This document shows, in pieces, positions 1 to 7,880 of a stretch of 64,000 bases of DNA. Position numbers and translations under genes: made by a program. The notes beneath the pieces are model-generated. The model searched no databases. It was not told where the DNA came from and saw only the letters and a list, made by a program, of their open reading frames with translations. The first letter of the stretch is position 1; each line of letters opens with the position of its first letter. Source of the DNA: Actinomycetospora sp. NBRC 106378 (GTDB taxonomy: Bacteria; Actinomycetota; Actinomycetes; Mycobacteriales; Pseudonocardiaceae); NCBI RefSeq assembly GCF_030269685.1, contig NZ_BSTT01000003.1:124001-188000 (forward strand), given 5' to 3'.

Positions 1-1
1 G

Positions 2-595
2 TTCTACCTCTTCGGCGCCTTCCTCGTGCTCACCGCGATCAAGGTGTGCTTCGAGAAGAGCGACGACGAGGAGGAGTTCCGGGAGAACGCCCTGCTGCGG
101 CTGGTCCGGCGGGTCGTGCCGGTCACCGAGGACTACCGCGGCGCGAAGCTCACCGTGCGGGAGGCGGGGCGGCGGATGATCACCCCGATGCTGATGGTGA
201 TGATCGCCATCGGGCTGACCGACCTGCTCTTCGCGCTGGACTCGATCCCGGCGATCTTCGGGCTCACCAAGGACCCGTACATCGTCTTCACCGCCAACGC
301 CTTCGCCCTGCTCGGCCTGCGGCAGCTGTACTTCCTGCTCGGCGGGCTGCTGTCGCGGCTGGTCTACCTGCAGTACGGGCTCGGGGTGATCCTCGCGTTC
401 ATCGGGGTGAAGCTCGTGCTCGAGGCCCTGCACACCAACACCCTCCCGTTCGTCAACGGCGGGCAGCCGGTGCCGGTGCCGCTGATCGGGATCGAGCTGT
501 CCCTGGGCGTGATCATCGGGGTCCTCGCGATCACCACCGTGGCCAGCCTCCTGCGCACCCGGGCGAGCCGGGACCGCGATCTCGAATCGGTGTGA
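2..595 (+). CDS. TerC family integral membrane protein (5' end outside window)
   Basis: The open frame enters from the left edge and ends at TGA 593-595, so the N-terminus is missing; about 197 residues are visible. Hydrophobic segments alternate with short loops. The stretch LLFALDSIPAIFG followed by NAFALLGLRQLYFLL carries the DSIPA and LGLR signatures of the TerC/Alx family. Family members are multi-pass inner membrane proteins linked to tellurite resistance or manganese and other metal homeostasis; the substrate cannot be told here. A charged cytoplasmic loop (KSDDEEEF) precedes the conserved half, as in other TerC proteins. No partner gene is visible, and the next gene starts 78 bp downstream. 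Confidence 0.9.
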   Translation, partial: FYLFGAFLVLTAIKVCFEKSDDEEEFRENALLRLVRRVVPVTEDYRGAKLTVREAGRRMITPMLMVMIAIGLTDLLFALDSIPAIFGLTKDPYIVFTANAFALLGLRQLYFLLGGLLSRLVYLQYGLGVILAFIGVKLVLEALHTNTLPFVNGGQPVPVPLIGIELSLGVIIGVLAITTVASLLRTRASRDRDLESV

Positions 596-673
596 GGCCT
601 CACGGCGGATACGCCTCCCGGATGGCACTCTCGACGGAGTGAACGGGGTCGGCGGGACGGAGCGTGGCTGCGG

Positions 674-1897
674 GTGACCGCGATCCTCGACCGTCTCCGC
701 CCGACCCGCGACGACGGGGCGCCGCCGCCGATCCGGTCCGTGCGGCTCCGGCGGTGGACCGTCGTCGCGGTGGTGGCGGCGCTGCTCGTGGCCGTGCCGG
801 TCGTCGTCGCGGCCTGGCCCGTGTCGCCGGCGGTGTCGGTGTCGCCGTCGGAGCTGCGTGACCGCGTGGCGGCCTCGCAGGACCTGCCGTGGTCGGGGTA
901 CGCCGAGGCGACCGGCGGGCTGAACCTGCCCGACGTCGCGCAGTTCTCCGACGTCACGTCGTTGCTCTCGGGCACCTCGCGGCTGCGCGGTTGGTACGCG
1001 GCGCCCGACCGGGTCCGCGTCGACCAGCTCTATCCGGGCGGCGAGCGCAGCCGCTACACGACCGGCACCGGTCAGGTCGTGTGGGACTACGGCGCCCAGC
1101 TGCTCACCTACGTCCGGCGCGACCCGCTCGTGCGTCTCCCGCGCCCCGACGACCTCCTCCCGCCCCAGCTCGCCCGGCGGCTCCTCTCCGGGACCCTTCC
1201 CGACGATCCGGTGGCCGCGTTGCCGGCCCGCCGCGTCGCCGGGGTGGACGCGGCCGGGTTCCGCGTGACCGTGGCCGACCCGCGGACCACCGTCGGCGCT
1301 CTCGACGTGTGGGCCGACCCGACGGACGGGCTGCCGGTCGCGGTCGAGGTGCGCACGAAGAACGCGTCGGGCGCGCTGGCGAGCGGACCCGCCGTCGGGA
1401 CCCGCTTCCTCGAGCTCGACCGCACGACGCCCGACCCGGCCCTGTTCGTCGCCGCGCAGACCCCGGGCGTCGGGGTGACCCGCAGCCCGACCTCCGACCT
1501 GTTCGGCGTGCTCGGCCGGGGGAGCCCCGACGCGGTCCCGGGCACCGTCGACGGGGTCGACCGGGTGGCGCCGCAGCGCGGGTTCGCCGCGATCGGGAAG
1601 TACGGGACGACGCTGTCCCAGCTCATCGTGGTCCCGCTGCCCGCCGACATCGCCGGCTCGCTGCTCGGCAACATCGGCGACGCCGGGTCCGCGGGCCGGA
1701 CCATCACCGTCACGGCGCCCCAGAACGCGCTCGGGCGCACGGCGAACGCGTCGGCAGGGGCGTTGGAGTCCTCGCTGCTGCGACTCGCCGTGCTGCGCGT
1801 GGGCAACCGGGCGTGGGCCGTCGGCGGGCTCGTGACCGACGACGTCCTCGACCGCGCCGTGGCCGACATCGCCGCCGACTCAGCAGGAGCACCGTGA
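674..1897 (+). CDS. LolA/RseB-like membrane-anchored protein of an ABC transporter operon
   Basis: GTG start, 407 residues. A basic N-terminus (to about residue 22) is followed by one membrane segment (about 23-45). The rest is a long extracytoplasmic domain that resembles the LolA/RseB-type lipoprotein-binding fold found in actinobacterial proteins beside ABC-2 systems. This fold assignment rests on general pattern (Trp/Tyr-rich beta strands such as WSGYAEA, VVWDYGAQLLTYV and a C-terminal WAVGGLV) and is not certain. The stop codon overlaps the GTG start of the ABC ATPase gene by four bases (GTGA), so the two are almost surely cotranscribed and translationally coupled. The likely role is an exported accessory or sensor subunit of the transporter encoded next. 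Confidence 0.72.
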   Translation: MTAILDRLRPTRDDGAPPPIRSVRLRRWTVVAVVAALLVAVPVVVAAWPVSPAVSVSPSELRDRVAASQDLPWSGYAEATGGLNLPDVAQFSDVTSLLSGTSRLRGWYAAPDRVRVDQLYPGGERSRYTTGTGQVVWDYGAQLLTYVRRDPLVRLPRPDDLLPPQLARRLLSGTLPDDPVAALPARRVAGVDAAGFRVTVADPRTTVGALDVWADPTDGLPVAVEVRTKNASGALASGPAVGTRFLELDRTTPDPALFVAAQTPGVGVTRSPTSDLFGVLGRGSPDAVPGTVDGVDRVAPQRGFAAIGKYGTTLSQLIVVPLPADIAGSLLGNIGDAGSAGRTITVTAPQNALGRTANASAGALESSLLRLAVLRVGNRAWAVGGLVTDDVLDRAVADIAADSAGAP

Positions 1898-2919
1898 CCA
1901 ACCCGGGCGACCGTGGTCCCTCCGCCGGCACCGGGGTCCGCACCCCGAGCGAGCCCGTGCCCGTGCAGCGGGCGCGTCCGCTGCCGGGGCCGCCGGTCGA
2001 CACCCCGCTCGTCATCGAGACCCGCGGGCTGACCAAGCGGTACGGCGCCCGCGCCGCCGTCGACGACGTCGACCTGCACGTGGCCCGCGGCGACCGGTAC
2101 GGCTTCCTCGGCCCGAACGGCTCGGGCAAGACGACGATGGTGCGGATGCTCCTCGGGCTGGTGTTCGCCACCCGCGGCGAGATCCGGGTCCTCGGACACG
2201 AGGTGCCGCGCGAGGTGCACCAGGTCCTGCCACGGATCGGGGCGATGGTCGAGGGCCCGGCGGCCTACGGCCACCTGTCGGGGCGGGCCAACCTGGACCT
2301 GCTCGACGCCTCCGGCCCGGGGCCCCGGGCGGGCCGCCGGCGCCGGGTCGGCGAGGCCATGGAGCGGGTCGGCCTCGGCGGGGTGGACCGCCGTCCGGTC
2401 CGCACCTACTCGCTGGGCATGCGCCAGCGGCTCGGACTGGCCGGCGCCCTGCTGTCACAGCCGGACCTGCTCATCCTCGACGAACCGACCAACGGCCTCG
2501 ACCCGCACGGGATCCGCGAGATCCGCGAGCTGCTCATCGAGCTCAACCGCGAGGGCACCACCGTCTTCCTCTCCAGCCACCTGCTCGCCGAGATCGAGGC
2601 GCTGTGCACGACCGTGGGCGTGGTCGACCGCGGGCGCCTCGTCCTGGAGGAACCCCTCGAGGCCGTACGTCGGCGGACCGGGCGGGTCGTGCTGACGACC
2701 CCCGACGCCGACCGCGCGGCCGCCGCCCTCGGTGCCGCGCTGGTGGACCGCACGCCCGACGGCGGGTTGGTCGTGGCCCCGGCCGACGGCGACGGGGCGT
2801 CGGGTCTCGCGCGCCACCTGGTCGGGACGGGCGTGCGCATCGAGGCCCTGGTCCCGGAGACGGTGAGCCTCGAGGACGTCGTCGTGCGGATCACGGGACC
2901 CGGGAGCGATCGCGCGTGA
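1894..2919 (+). CDS. ABC transporter ATP-binding protein
   Basis: GTG start inside the previous stop codon; 341 residues. After a Pro-rich leader of about 40 residues the ATPase domain begins. Walker A is GPNGSGKTT, the ABC signature is YSLGMRQRLGLAGAL, Walker B is LLILDEPTNGLDPHG and the H-loop is LSSHLLAE. The C-terminal hundred residues look like the regulatory extension of DrrA/CcmA-type exporters. It should bind and hydrolyse ATP at the inner membrane face to drive the permease encoded immediately after it; the two genes overlap by one base (TGATG). SD-like AGGAG lies just before the start. The cargo is unknown; drug, lipid or peptide export are all possible. Confidence 0.92.
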   Translation: MTNPGDRGPSAGTGVRTPSEPVPVQRARPLPGPPVDTPLVIETRGLTKRYGARAAVDDVDLHVARGDRYGFLGPNGSGKTTMVRMLLGLVFATRGEIRVLGHEVPREVHQVLPRIGAMVEGPAAYGHLSGRANLDLLDASGPGPRAGRRRRVGEAMERVGLGGVDRRPVRTYSLGMRQRLGLAGALLSQPDLLILDEPTNGLDPHGIREIRELLIELNREGTTVFLSSHLLAEIEALCTTVGVVDRGRLVLEEPLEAVRRRTGRVVLTTPDADRAAAALGAALVDRTPDGGLVVAPADGDGASGLARHLVGTGVRIEALVPETVSLEDVVVRITGPGSDRA

Positions 2920-3962
2920 TGGTCGTCGAGCTGCGCAAGCTCTTCCGGCGGCCGCGCACGTGGGTGACGATCGGGCTGCTGTGCCTGCTCCCCGCGATCG
3001 TCGCGGTGTTCCTCGCCTCCACGCGCATCGCACCCGCTCCCGGGCAGGGCGCGGCGTTCCTCTCCGCGGTGCTGGAGTCGGGCTCGCTCTACCCGGCGGC
3101 CGCGCTGGCACTGGTGCTGCCGATCTTCCTGCCGGTCGCGGTGGCCGTGATCGCGGGCGACACCGTGGCGGGGGAGTCCGGCGCGGGCACGCTGCGCTAC
3201 CTGCTGGTCCGTCCGGTGGGTCGCACGAAGCTGCTCGTGGCGAAGCTGGTGTCGATCGTCGCGTTCGTGGTCGCGACCGTGGCCGCCGTGGCCGGCACGT
3301 CGTACGTGGTGGGCGTGACGCTCTTCGGGGCCGGCGACCCGGTCGCCGTGGTCAACGCGATCCCGCAGATCTCGGGCCCGGGCGGCGGGGGATCGTCGTC
3401 CGCCGGGTCGGGTGGCGGCACCGCGTCGGCCCCGTCCGCGGGGGGCTCGGCGAGCGCGGCGGACCCGGCGGCCCCGGCACCCGCCGCACCGGGAGCCCCG
3501 GCCGCGGGGACGTCCGGGGCCGGCAGCGGGGCGCCCACCCAGCTGGATCCGACCGAGGCCCGCGAACGTGCCGCCGACTCCGTGGCGTCGCTGTCGGGCG
3601 ATCCGCTCTCCCCGGCCGACCTGGCGCTGCGGCTGCTCGGCGCGATGGCCTACATCACGATCTCCATGCTCGGCGTCGGGGCGATCGCACTGTTCCTCTC
3701 GACGGTCACCGCCTCCTCGCTCGGCGCGACCCTCGGGGCGCTGGCGGCCCTCATCTCGTCCCAGGTGCTCGTCACGCTGGACGCGGCGGCCTCGGTGACG
3801 CCCTACCTGCCGACCCGGTACTGGCTGGCGTGGATCGACTTCTTCCGCGACCCGATCTTCCTGCGCGACATCCGGGCGGGCCTGATCGTGCAGGCCGCCT
3901 ACGTCGTCGTCCTCATGCTGGCCGCCTGGGCGAACTTCACCACGAAGGACGTCGCGCAGTAG
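2919..3962 (+). CDS. ABC-2 type permease with long Gly/Ser/Ala/Pro-rich loop
   Basis: ATG at 2919 overlaps the ATPase stop; a GTG at 2916 is an equal alternative. 347 residues with about six membrane segments: one after the RRPRTWVTIG start, a pair around residues 55-110, then helices in the C-terminal half. The motif GESGAGTLRYLLVRPVGR is typical of ABC-2 permeases at the coupling helix. Between the third and fourth segments lies an unusual low-complexity stretch of about 60 residues made of Gly, Ser, Ala and Pro, followed by a helical region. The protein should form the membrane pore partner of the preceding ATPase. Synteny with the LolA/RseB-like gene makes a three-gene exporter operon. 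Confidence 0.88.
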   Translation: MVVELRKLFRRPRTWVTIGLLCLLPAIVAVFLASTRIAPAPGQGAAFLSAVLESGSLYPAAALALVLPIFLPVAVAVIAGDTVAGESGAGTLRYLLVRPVGRTKLLVAKLVSIVAFVVATVAAVAGTSYVVGVTLFGAGDPVAVVNAIPQISGPGGGGSSSAGSGGGTASAPSAGGSASAADPAAPAPAAPGAPAAGTSGAGSGAPTQLDPTEARERAADSVASLSGDPLSPADLALRLLGAMAYITISMLGVGAIALFLSTVTASSLGATLGALAALISSQVLVTLDAAASVTPYLPTRYWLAWIDFFRDPIFLRDIRAGLIVQAAYVVVLMLAAWANFTTKDVAQ

Positions 3963-3979
3963 CCGTACCGTGAGCACGC

Positions 3980-4876
3980 ATGGCCGTCCCGCAGAACGGT
4001 GTGCTCGCGCTGGGCACCTCCTCGCACGCCTACCTCGAGTTCGACCGGGTGCCGGGCGTCGACGCCGCCGCCCTCGCCCGCGGGCTCGCGGGCCTCGCCG
4101 TCTCCGTCCGGACGACGGGGGCGGTCGGCCTCGTCGTCGGGATGCGCCCCGAGCTGTGGGCCGAGGTCGCGCCCGGCGACGCCCCCGCGGACGTGCACGG
4201 CTTCGACGAGCCGGTCACCGGCCCCGACGGGTTCACGATGCCCGCGACCCAGCACGACGCCGTCATCTGGGTCTCCGGCGGCAGCCGGTCGGTGGTGTTC
4301 GACGGCAGCACCTCCGCCGTCGCCGGCCTGCACGGGGTCGCCTCGCTCGCCGACGAGACCGTGGCCTGGTCCCACCACCACGACCGCGATCTCACCGGCT
4401 TCGAGGACGGCACCGAGAACCCGTCCGCGGCGGAGGCCCCGGGGGTCGTGCTCGTCCCCGACGGCGAGCCCGGGGCGGGCGGGTCGGTCCTGCTCCTGCA
4501 GAAGTGGCGCCACGACGCCGACCGCTGGTACGCCCTGGACCGCACCACGCAGGAGCGGGTCATCGGGCGGACGAAGCCCGACTCGGTCGAGCTCGACCCG
4601 AAGCCCGCCGACGCCCACGCCGCGCGGACCGACCAGGACACCTACGGCCACATCTTCCGCCGCAACTCCGCCTACGGGGACACCGGCGACCACGGGACGA
4701 TGTTCGTCGGGTTCTGCGCGTCCCAGGGCCCGCTCGCGGTCATGCTCGACGCCATGGCCGGCCACGACGGCCCGCGCGACGCCCTGACCCGGTACACGAC
4801 CGCCCTCACCGGCGCCTACTACGTGATCCCGGCCGCCGACGCCCTCGTCCGGCTCGCCCCGGCCGCGGTCGGCTGA
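3980..4876 (+). CDS. Dyp-type heme peroxidase
   Basis: ATG start 17 bp after the permease stop; 298 residues, the usual size for bacterial B-class DyP enzymes. The family GxxDG motif appears as GFEDGTENP with the distal Asp at residue 143. The likely proximal heme ligand is His213 in DAHAART, followed by the distal Arg in IFRRNSAYG. No Tat signal is visible, which fits a cytosolic (or encapsulin-borne) enzyme, although no encapsulin gene is in the window. It oxidises aromatic substrates with hydrogen peroxide. Its last 58 bases overlap the 3' end of the opposite-strand CLC gene, a tail-to-tail overlap. Confidence 0.93.
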   Translation: MAVPQNGVLALGTSSHAYLEFDRVPGVDAAALARGLAGLAVSVRTTGAVGLVVGMRPELWAEVAPGDAPADVHGFDEPVTGPDGFTMPATQHDAVIWVSGGSRSVVFDGSTSAVAGLHGVASLADETVAWSHHHDRDLTGFEDGTENPSAAEAPGVVLVPDGEPGAGGSVLLLQKWRHDADRWYALDRTTQERVIGRTKPDSVELDPKPADAHAARTDQDTYGHIFRRNSAYGDTGDHGTMFVGFCASQGPLAVMLDAMAGHDGPRDALTRYTTALTGAYYVIPAADALVRLAPAAVG

Positions 4877-6468
4877 CCCAGCAGCAGCTCCAGCGGCGCG
4901 ATCCCCAGCACCTCCCCGTCCTTCCCGACGACGGGTGCGGCCGTCACCCCCGCGGTCAGCAGCCGGTCCCGGGCGTCGGCGAGCGTGTCGTCCGGCCCGA
5001 GCGTGACCGCATCCGCCACGACCTCGCCGGAGCGCCGCACCACCCCGACGAGCCGTCCGTCGTCGGCGACGCGCAGCCGGAGCCGGCCGGCGCCGTCGTC
5101 GGGAACGGGGGCCATGACCTCGTCCACGAAGCGCACCGAGAGCGGGTCGACGCCGTACTCGCGGGACAGGTGCCCGCCGCGACGCGCGATCTTCTCCGTC
5201 AGGACGGAGCGCCTGAGCAGCAGGACCGACACCCCGTACGCCGTCGCCGACGCGACGAGCAGGGGCAGCAGCGCCGACCAGGCGTGGGTGAGCTCGAGCG
5301 GGAAGACGACGCCGGTCAGCGGCGAGCGCATGACCCCGCCGACCGTGGCCGCGAGCCCGACCAGCGCCCAGAACCCGGGGCCGACCGGCGGCAGCACGGT
5401 GCCCGCGAGCGCGCCCAGGGCGGCACCGATCATGAACGTCGGGGCGAGCACGCCGCCCGAGGTCCCCGACCCGAGCGAGAGGCCCCAGATCAGCGACTTC
5501 ACGACGAGGATCCCGACGATCAGCGACAGCGCGGCCCGGCCGGAGAGCAGATCGCCGATCACGTCGTAGCCGACCCCCAGCGCGTGCGGGACGACCAGTC
5601 CGCCCAGCCCGATGATCAGGCCGCCGATCGCCGGCCACCACATCCAGTGCAGCCGGCCGCGGAGCAGCTCGAACGTGTCCTCCGAGCGGTAGACCAGCGC
5701 CGTCACCGCCACGGCGAGCAGGCCGCCCAGCACCCCGATGCCGACGCTGAGGAGGTCCGCGGGGGTCCCGATGCCCCAGCCCGCGGTGTCGAGCCCGAAG
5801 AGCGGCCCGGAGCCGAGCAGGGGCGCCCGGAGCAGCGTCGCGGTGACCACCGCCGCCGTCACCGGCAGGAAGCTGCGCGGCCGCCACTCGAAGAGCAGCA
5901 GCTCCACGGCCAGCAGCACCGAGGCCAGCGGAGCGTTGAACGTCGCCGCCATGCCGGCGGCCGCCCCGGCGACCATGAGGGCCTTGCGCTCGTCGTCGGT
6001 CAGGGTCAGCCGCTGTGCGACGAGGGAACCCAGGGCCCCGCCGGTCATGATGATCGGGCCCTCGGCGCCGAACGGGCCGCCGGTGCCGATGCTGATGGCG
6101 GCCGACGTCGGCTTGAGGACGGCGACCTTCGCCTCGACGACGCTGCGCTTGAACAGGATCGCCTCGAGCGCCTCCGGCATCCCGTGGCCGCGGATCTTCT
6201 CCGACCCGTAGCGGGCCATGACCCCGACGACCAGCCCGCCGAGCACCGGCGCGCCGAGCACCACCCACCACGGGGCGTGCAGCTGGCCGGGGCTCACCGT
6301 CTCCGTGGAGAGCCGCCCGCCGAAGACCGCGTTCGTGATGAGCCCGATGAGGGTCAGGAGCAGCCAGGCGGCGCCGGCGCCGAGGGCACCGATCGGGATC
6401 GCCCACGCGACGATCACGCCGACGCGGGGGGTGAGGGTGAAGTCGGACAGCGGGCCCGGGCGTCTCAC
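4819..6468 (-). CDS. CLC-family chloride channel or H+/Cl- antiporter with C-terminal CBS-like region
   Basis: Starts at GTG 6468, which overlaps the marR stop, so the two are translationally coupled; 549 residues. About ten or more membrane helices carry the CLC filter motifs: GTGGPFGAEGPIIMTGG (the gating Glu in GAEGP) and GSGTSGGVLAPTF. After the last helix, from about residue 445, a soluble tail (FVDEVMAPVPDD, VTLGPDDTLADARDRLL, AAPVVGKDGEVLGI) has the pattern of CBS domains, which in other CLCs sense nucleotides. It moves chloride or another halide or anion across the membrane. Its pairing with a MarR regulator suggests control by an effector, perhaps acid or organic anions. The 3' end overlaps the DyP gene by 58 bp. 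Confidence 0.92.
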   Translation of the reverse strand: MRRPGPLSDFTLTPRVGVIVAWAIPIGALGAGAAWLLLTLIGLITNAVFGGRLSTETVSPGQLHAPWWVVLGAPVLGGLVVGVMARYGSEKIRGHGMPEALEAILFKRSVVEAKVAVLKPTSAAISIGTGGPFGAEGPIIMTGGALGSLVAQRLTLTDDERKALMVAGAAAGMAATFNAPLASVLLAVELLLFEWRPRSFLPVTAAVVTATLLRAPLLGSGPLFGLDTAGWGIGTPADLLSVGIGVLGGLLAVAVTALVYRSEDTFELLRGRLHWMWWPAIGGLIIGLGGLVVPHALGVGYDVIGDLLSGRAALSLIVGILVVKSLIWGLSLGSGTSGGVLAPTFMIGAALGALAGTVLPPVGPGFWALVGLAATVGGVMRSPLTGVVFPLELTHAWSALLPLLVASATAYGVSVLLLRRSVLTEKIARRGGHLSREYGVDPLSVRFVDEVMAPVPDDGAGRLRLRVADDGRLVGVVRRSGEVVADAVTLGPDDTLADARDRLLTAGVTAAPVVGKDGEVLGIAPLELLLGQPTAAGASRTRASAAGIT

Positions 6469-6914
6469 GGGGTCATCAGCTCCACGGGGCCGGTGCCGTA
6501 GTCGGCGCCGGCGGCCTCTCGAAGGGCGGACAGGGCGGCGGTGAGCGCGGTGCGCTGCTCGGGCGGGAGTCGGGCGACGAGCTCGGCCAGCGCGTCCCGA
6601 CGACGGGTCAGGACCGTGTCGACGACCGCTCGGCCCGCCGCGCTGGGCTCGAGCACCACGACGCTGCGGTTCGCCGGGTCGCGACGGCGGGTCAGGTGGC
6701 CCGAGGCCTCCAGCTGGTCGCCGAGCCGGGTCACCGACGACGCCGCCGTCCCGAGCCGCCCGGCGGCGACGGTGCCGGCGCTCGGTCCGAGCTCGTCGAG
6801 CACGAGGAGCAGCCGGAACTGCGGCAGGGTCATGCCGAGGTCCTCGAGGGCGCGGGTCGCGACCCCGACCAGGAGCCGGGTCGTCGCCATGAGCGCGTCC
6901 ACCGCTTCGTTCAC
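6465..6914 (-). CDS. MarR-family transcriptional regulator
   Basis: GTG start at 6914 chosen because an upstream in-frame ATG (6938) lies inside a palindromic operator-like region; 149 residues, normal for MarR. A winged helix is visible: LPQFRLLLVLDELGPSAGTV leads into the recognition helix TAASSVTRLGDQLEASGHL and the wing RRRDPANRSVVVLE. It should act as a DNA-binding dimer that responds to small phenolic or other ligands. The stop codon overlaps the CLC start, so it is expected to control that channel gene and itself. The interlocking CAAG/CTTG palindromes directly upstream are the likely autoregulatory site. Confidence 0.9.
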   Translation of the reverse strand: MNEAVDALMATTRLLVGVATRALEDLGMTLPQFRLLLVLDELGPSAGTVAAGRLGTAASSVTRLGDQLEASGHLTRRRDPANRSVVVLEPSAAGRAVVDTVLTRRRDALAELVARLPPEQRTALTAALSALREAAGADYGTGPVELMTP

Positions 6915-6915
6915 A

Positions 6916-6945
6916 CAAGCAACTCTTGCGCACTGCAAGGCTTGC
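6916..6945. promoter_or_regulatory. Interlocking palindromes upstream of marR (candidate operator)
   Basis: Three overlapping inverted repeats share the same half sites: CAAG-N5-CTTG (6916-6928), CTTGC-N5-GCAAG (6925-6939) and the 11-bp palindrome GCAAGGCTTGC (6935-6945). They lie immediately before the marR start, where an autoregulatory MarR dimer would block the promoter. The regulator match is inferred from position only. Confidence 0.6.
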
Positions 6946-6975
6946 GTCAGCTCAGTGTGGTGCCGATCATCGGGA

Positions 6976-7848
6976 TCAGCGGGTGCCGACGAGGACGGGA
7001 CGTCCGACGCCCTCGGCCTGCAGCCGGGAGCAGTCGCCGGGCACCGGGACGGGGAGCGGCCGCGTCCCCAGCGCGCGGAGGGTCAGCCCCACCGCGAGAC
7101 CCGCCGTCGGGAGCTGGCCGTGACCGATGAGGATGCCGTCGCAGACCGCCTGCAGCCGGATCGAGCGCACGCCGGGCAGGGCGGACGAGGTCGGCGGCGT
7201 CACGGTGTCGTCCTGGTCGGTCCAGAGCGACAGCCACGGGATGTCCGGCCGGGGCTCCGCGGCGAGGCGGGCGAGCAGGGAGCTACCGGGCGCGAGCTGC
7301 TGGCAGGCCCGCGGACAGGCGCCGGGGACCAGTGCGCCACCCGCCGCGGCGAGCTCGGCGCCCTGCAGCGGCGAGCCGAGGGTGACCAGGCGCCGGATCG
7401 CGGGCGCCGTCGTGCCGGTCTGCAGGTAGAGCCACGACGCGACGCCGCCGGCGGAGTAGCCGACCAGGTCGACGCTGGTGGCGCCGTCGTGGCGGATGAG
7501 GTCGCGCACCACGTCGTCGATGGCCGCCGCCTGCGCGGCGAAGTCCCCCGTCCCGCCGTCGGGGAGGTCCACGACGACGGCCGGGCGCCCGACCACCTGC
7601 AGGCGCAGCGCGAGCGCCTGCAGCGCCGCCGTGTTGCCGCCGTAGCCCGGGACGAGCACGACCGGGCCCATCACGGCGGGATCCGCCTTCGCCGGCACGG
7701 CGTACTCGCGGGCGACCGAGACCCCCACGAGTACGGCCACGGCCAGCACGATCGCCGCCGTGATCAGCACGAACAGGCGCCGGCGGGGAGCGAGGCCGCC
7801 GAGGGGCGCTCGTTCGGGCCACCGGGTCACACCGTCCAGTGTGCCCAT
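6976..7848 (-). CDS. Membrane-anchored alpha/beta hydrolase (lipase/esterase, class 2 lipase-like)
   Basis: ATG at 7848; 290 residues. A basic N-terminus is followed by one hydrophobic segment (about residues 25-46) with no clear cleavage site, so the enzyme is probably anchored outside the membrane. The fold starts with VVLVPGYGGN (oxyanion region). The nucleophile motif is GYSAGG, and the acid and base are likely Asp in WTDQDDTVTPP and His in GHGQLPT. Four Cys residues in the lid region (GACPRACQQL, QAVCDG, VPGDC) suggest disulfides, consistent with export. The family cleaves lipid or ester substrates. It is read in the same direction as marR, 61 bp upstream of it, and is head-to-head with the next gene. 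Confidence 0.85.
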   Translation of the reverse strand: MGTLDGVTRWPERAPLGGLAPRRRLFVLITAAIVLAVAVLVGVSVAREYAVPAKADPAVMGPVVLVPGYGGNTAALQALALRLQVVGRPAVVVDLPDGGTGDFAAQAAAIDDVVRDLIRHDGATSVDLVGYSAGGVASWLYLQTGTTAPAIRRLVTLGSPLQGAELAAAGGALVPGACPRACQQLAPGSSLLARLAAEPRPDIPWLSLWTDQDDTVTPPTSSALPGVRSIRLQAVCDGILIGHGQLPTAGLAVGLTLRALGTRPLPVPVPGDCSRLQAEGVGRPVLVGTR

Positions 7849-7880
7849 GATCGTGTGTGGTCGCGTTAGCGTGCGTCCCC

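Noticed and set aside
364..975. Minus-strand frame across the end of terC
   Set aside because: Low-complexity Ser/Thr/Arg composition, overlaps two plus-strand coding regions, no start signal or domain.
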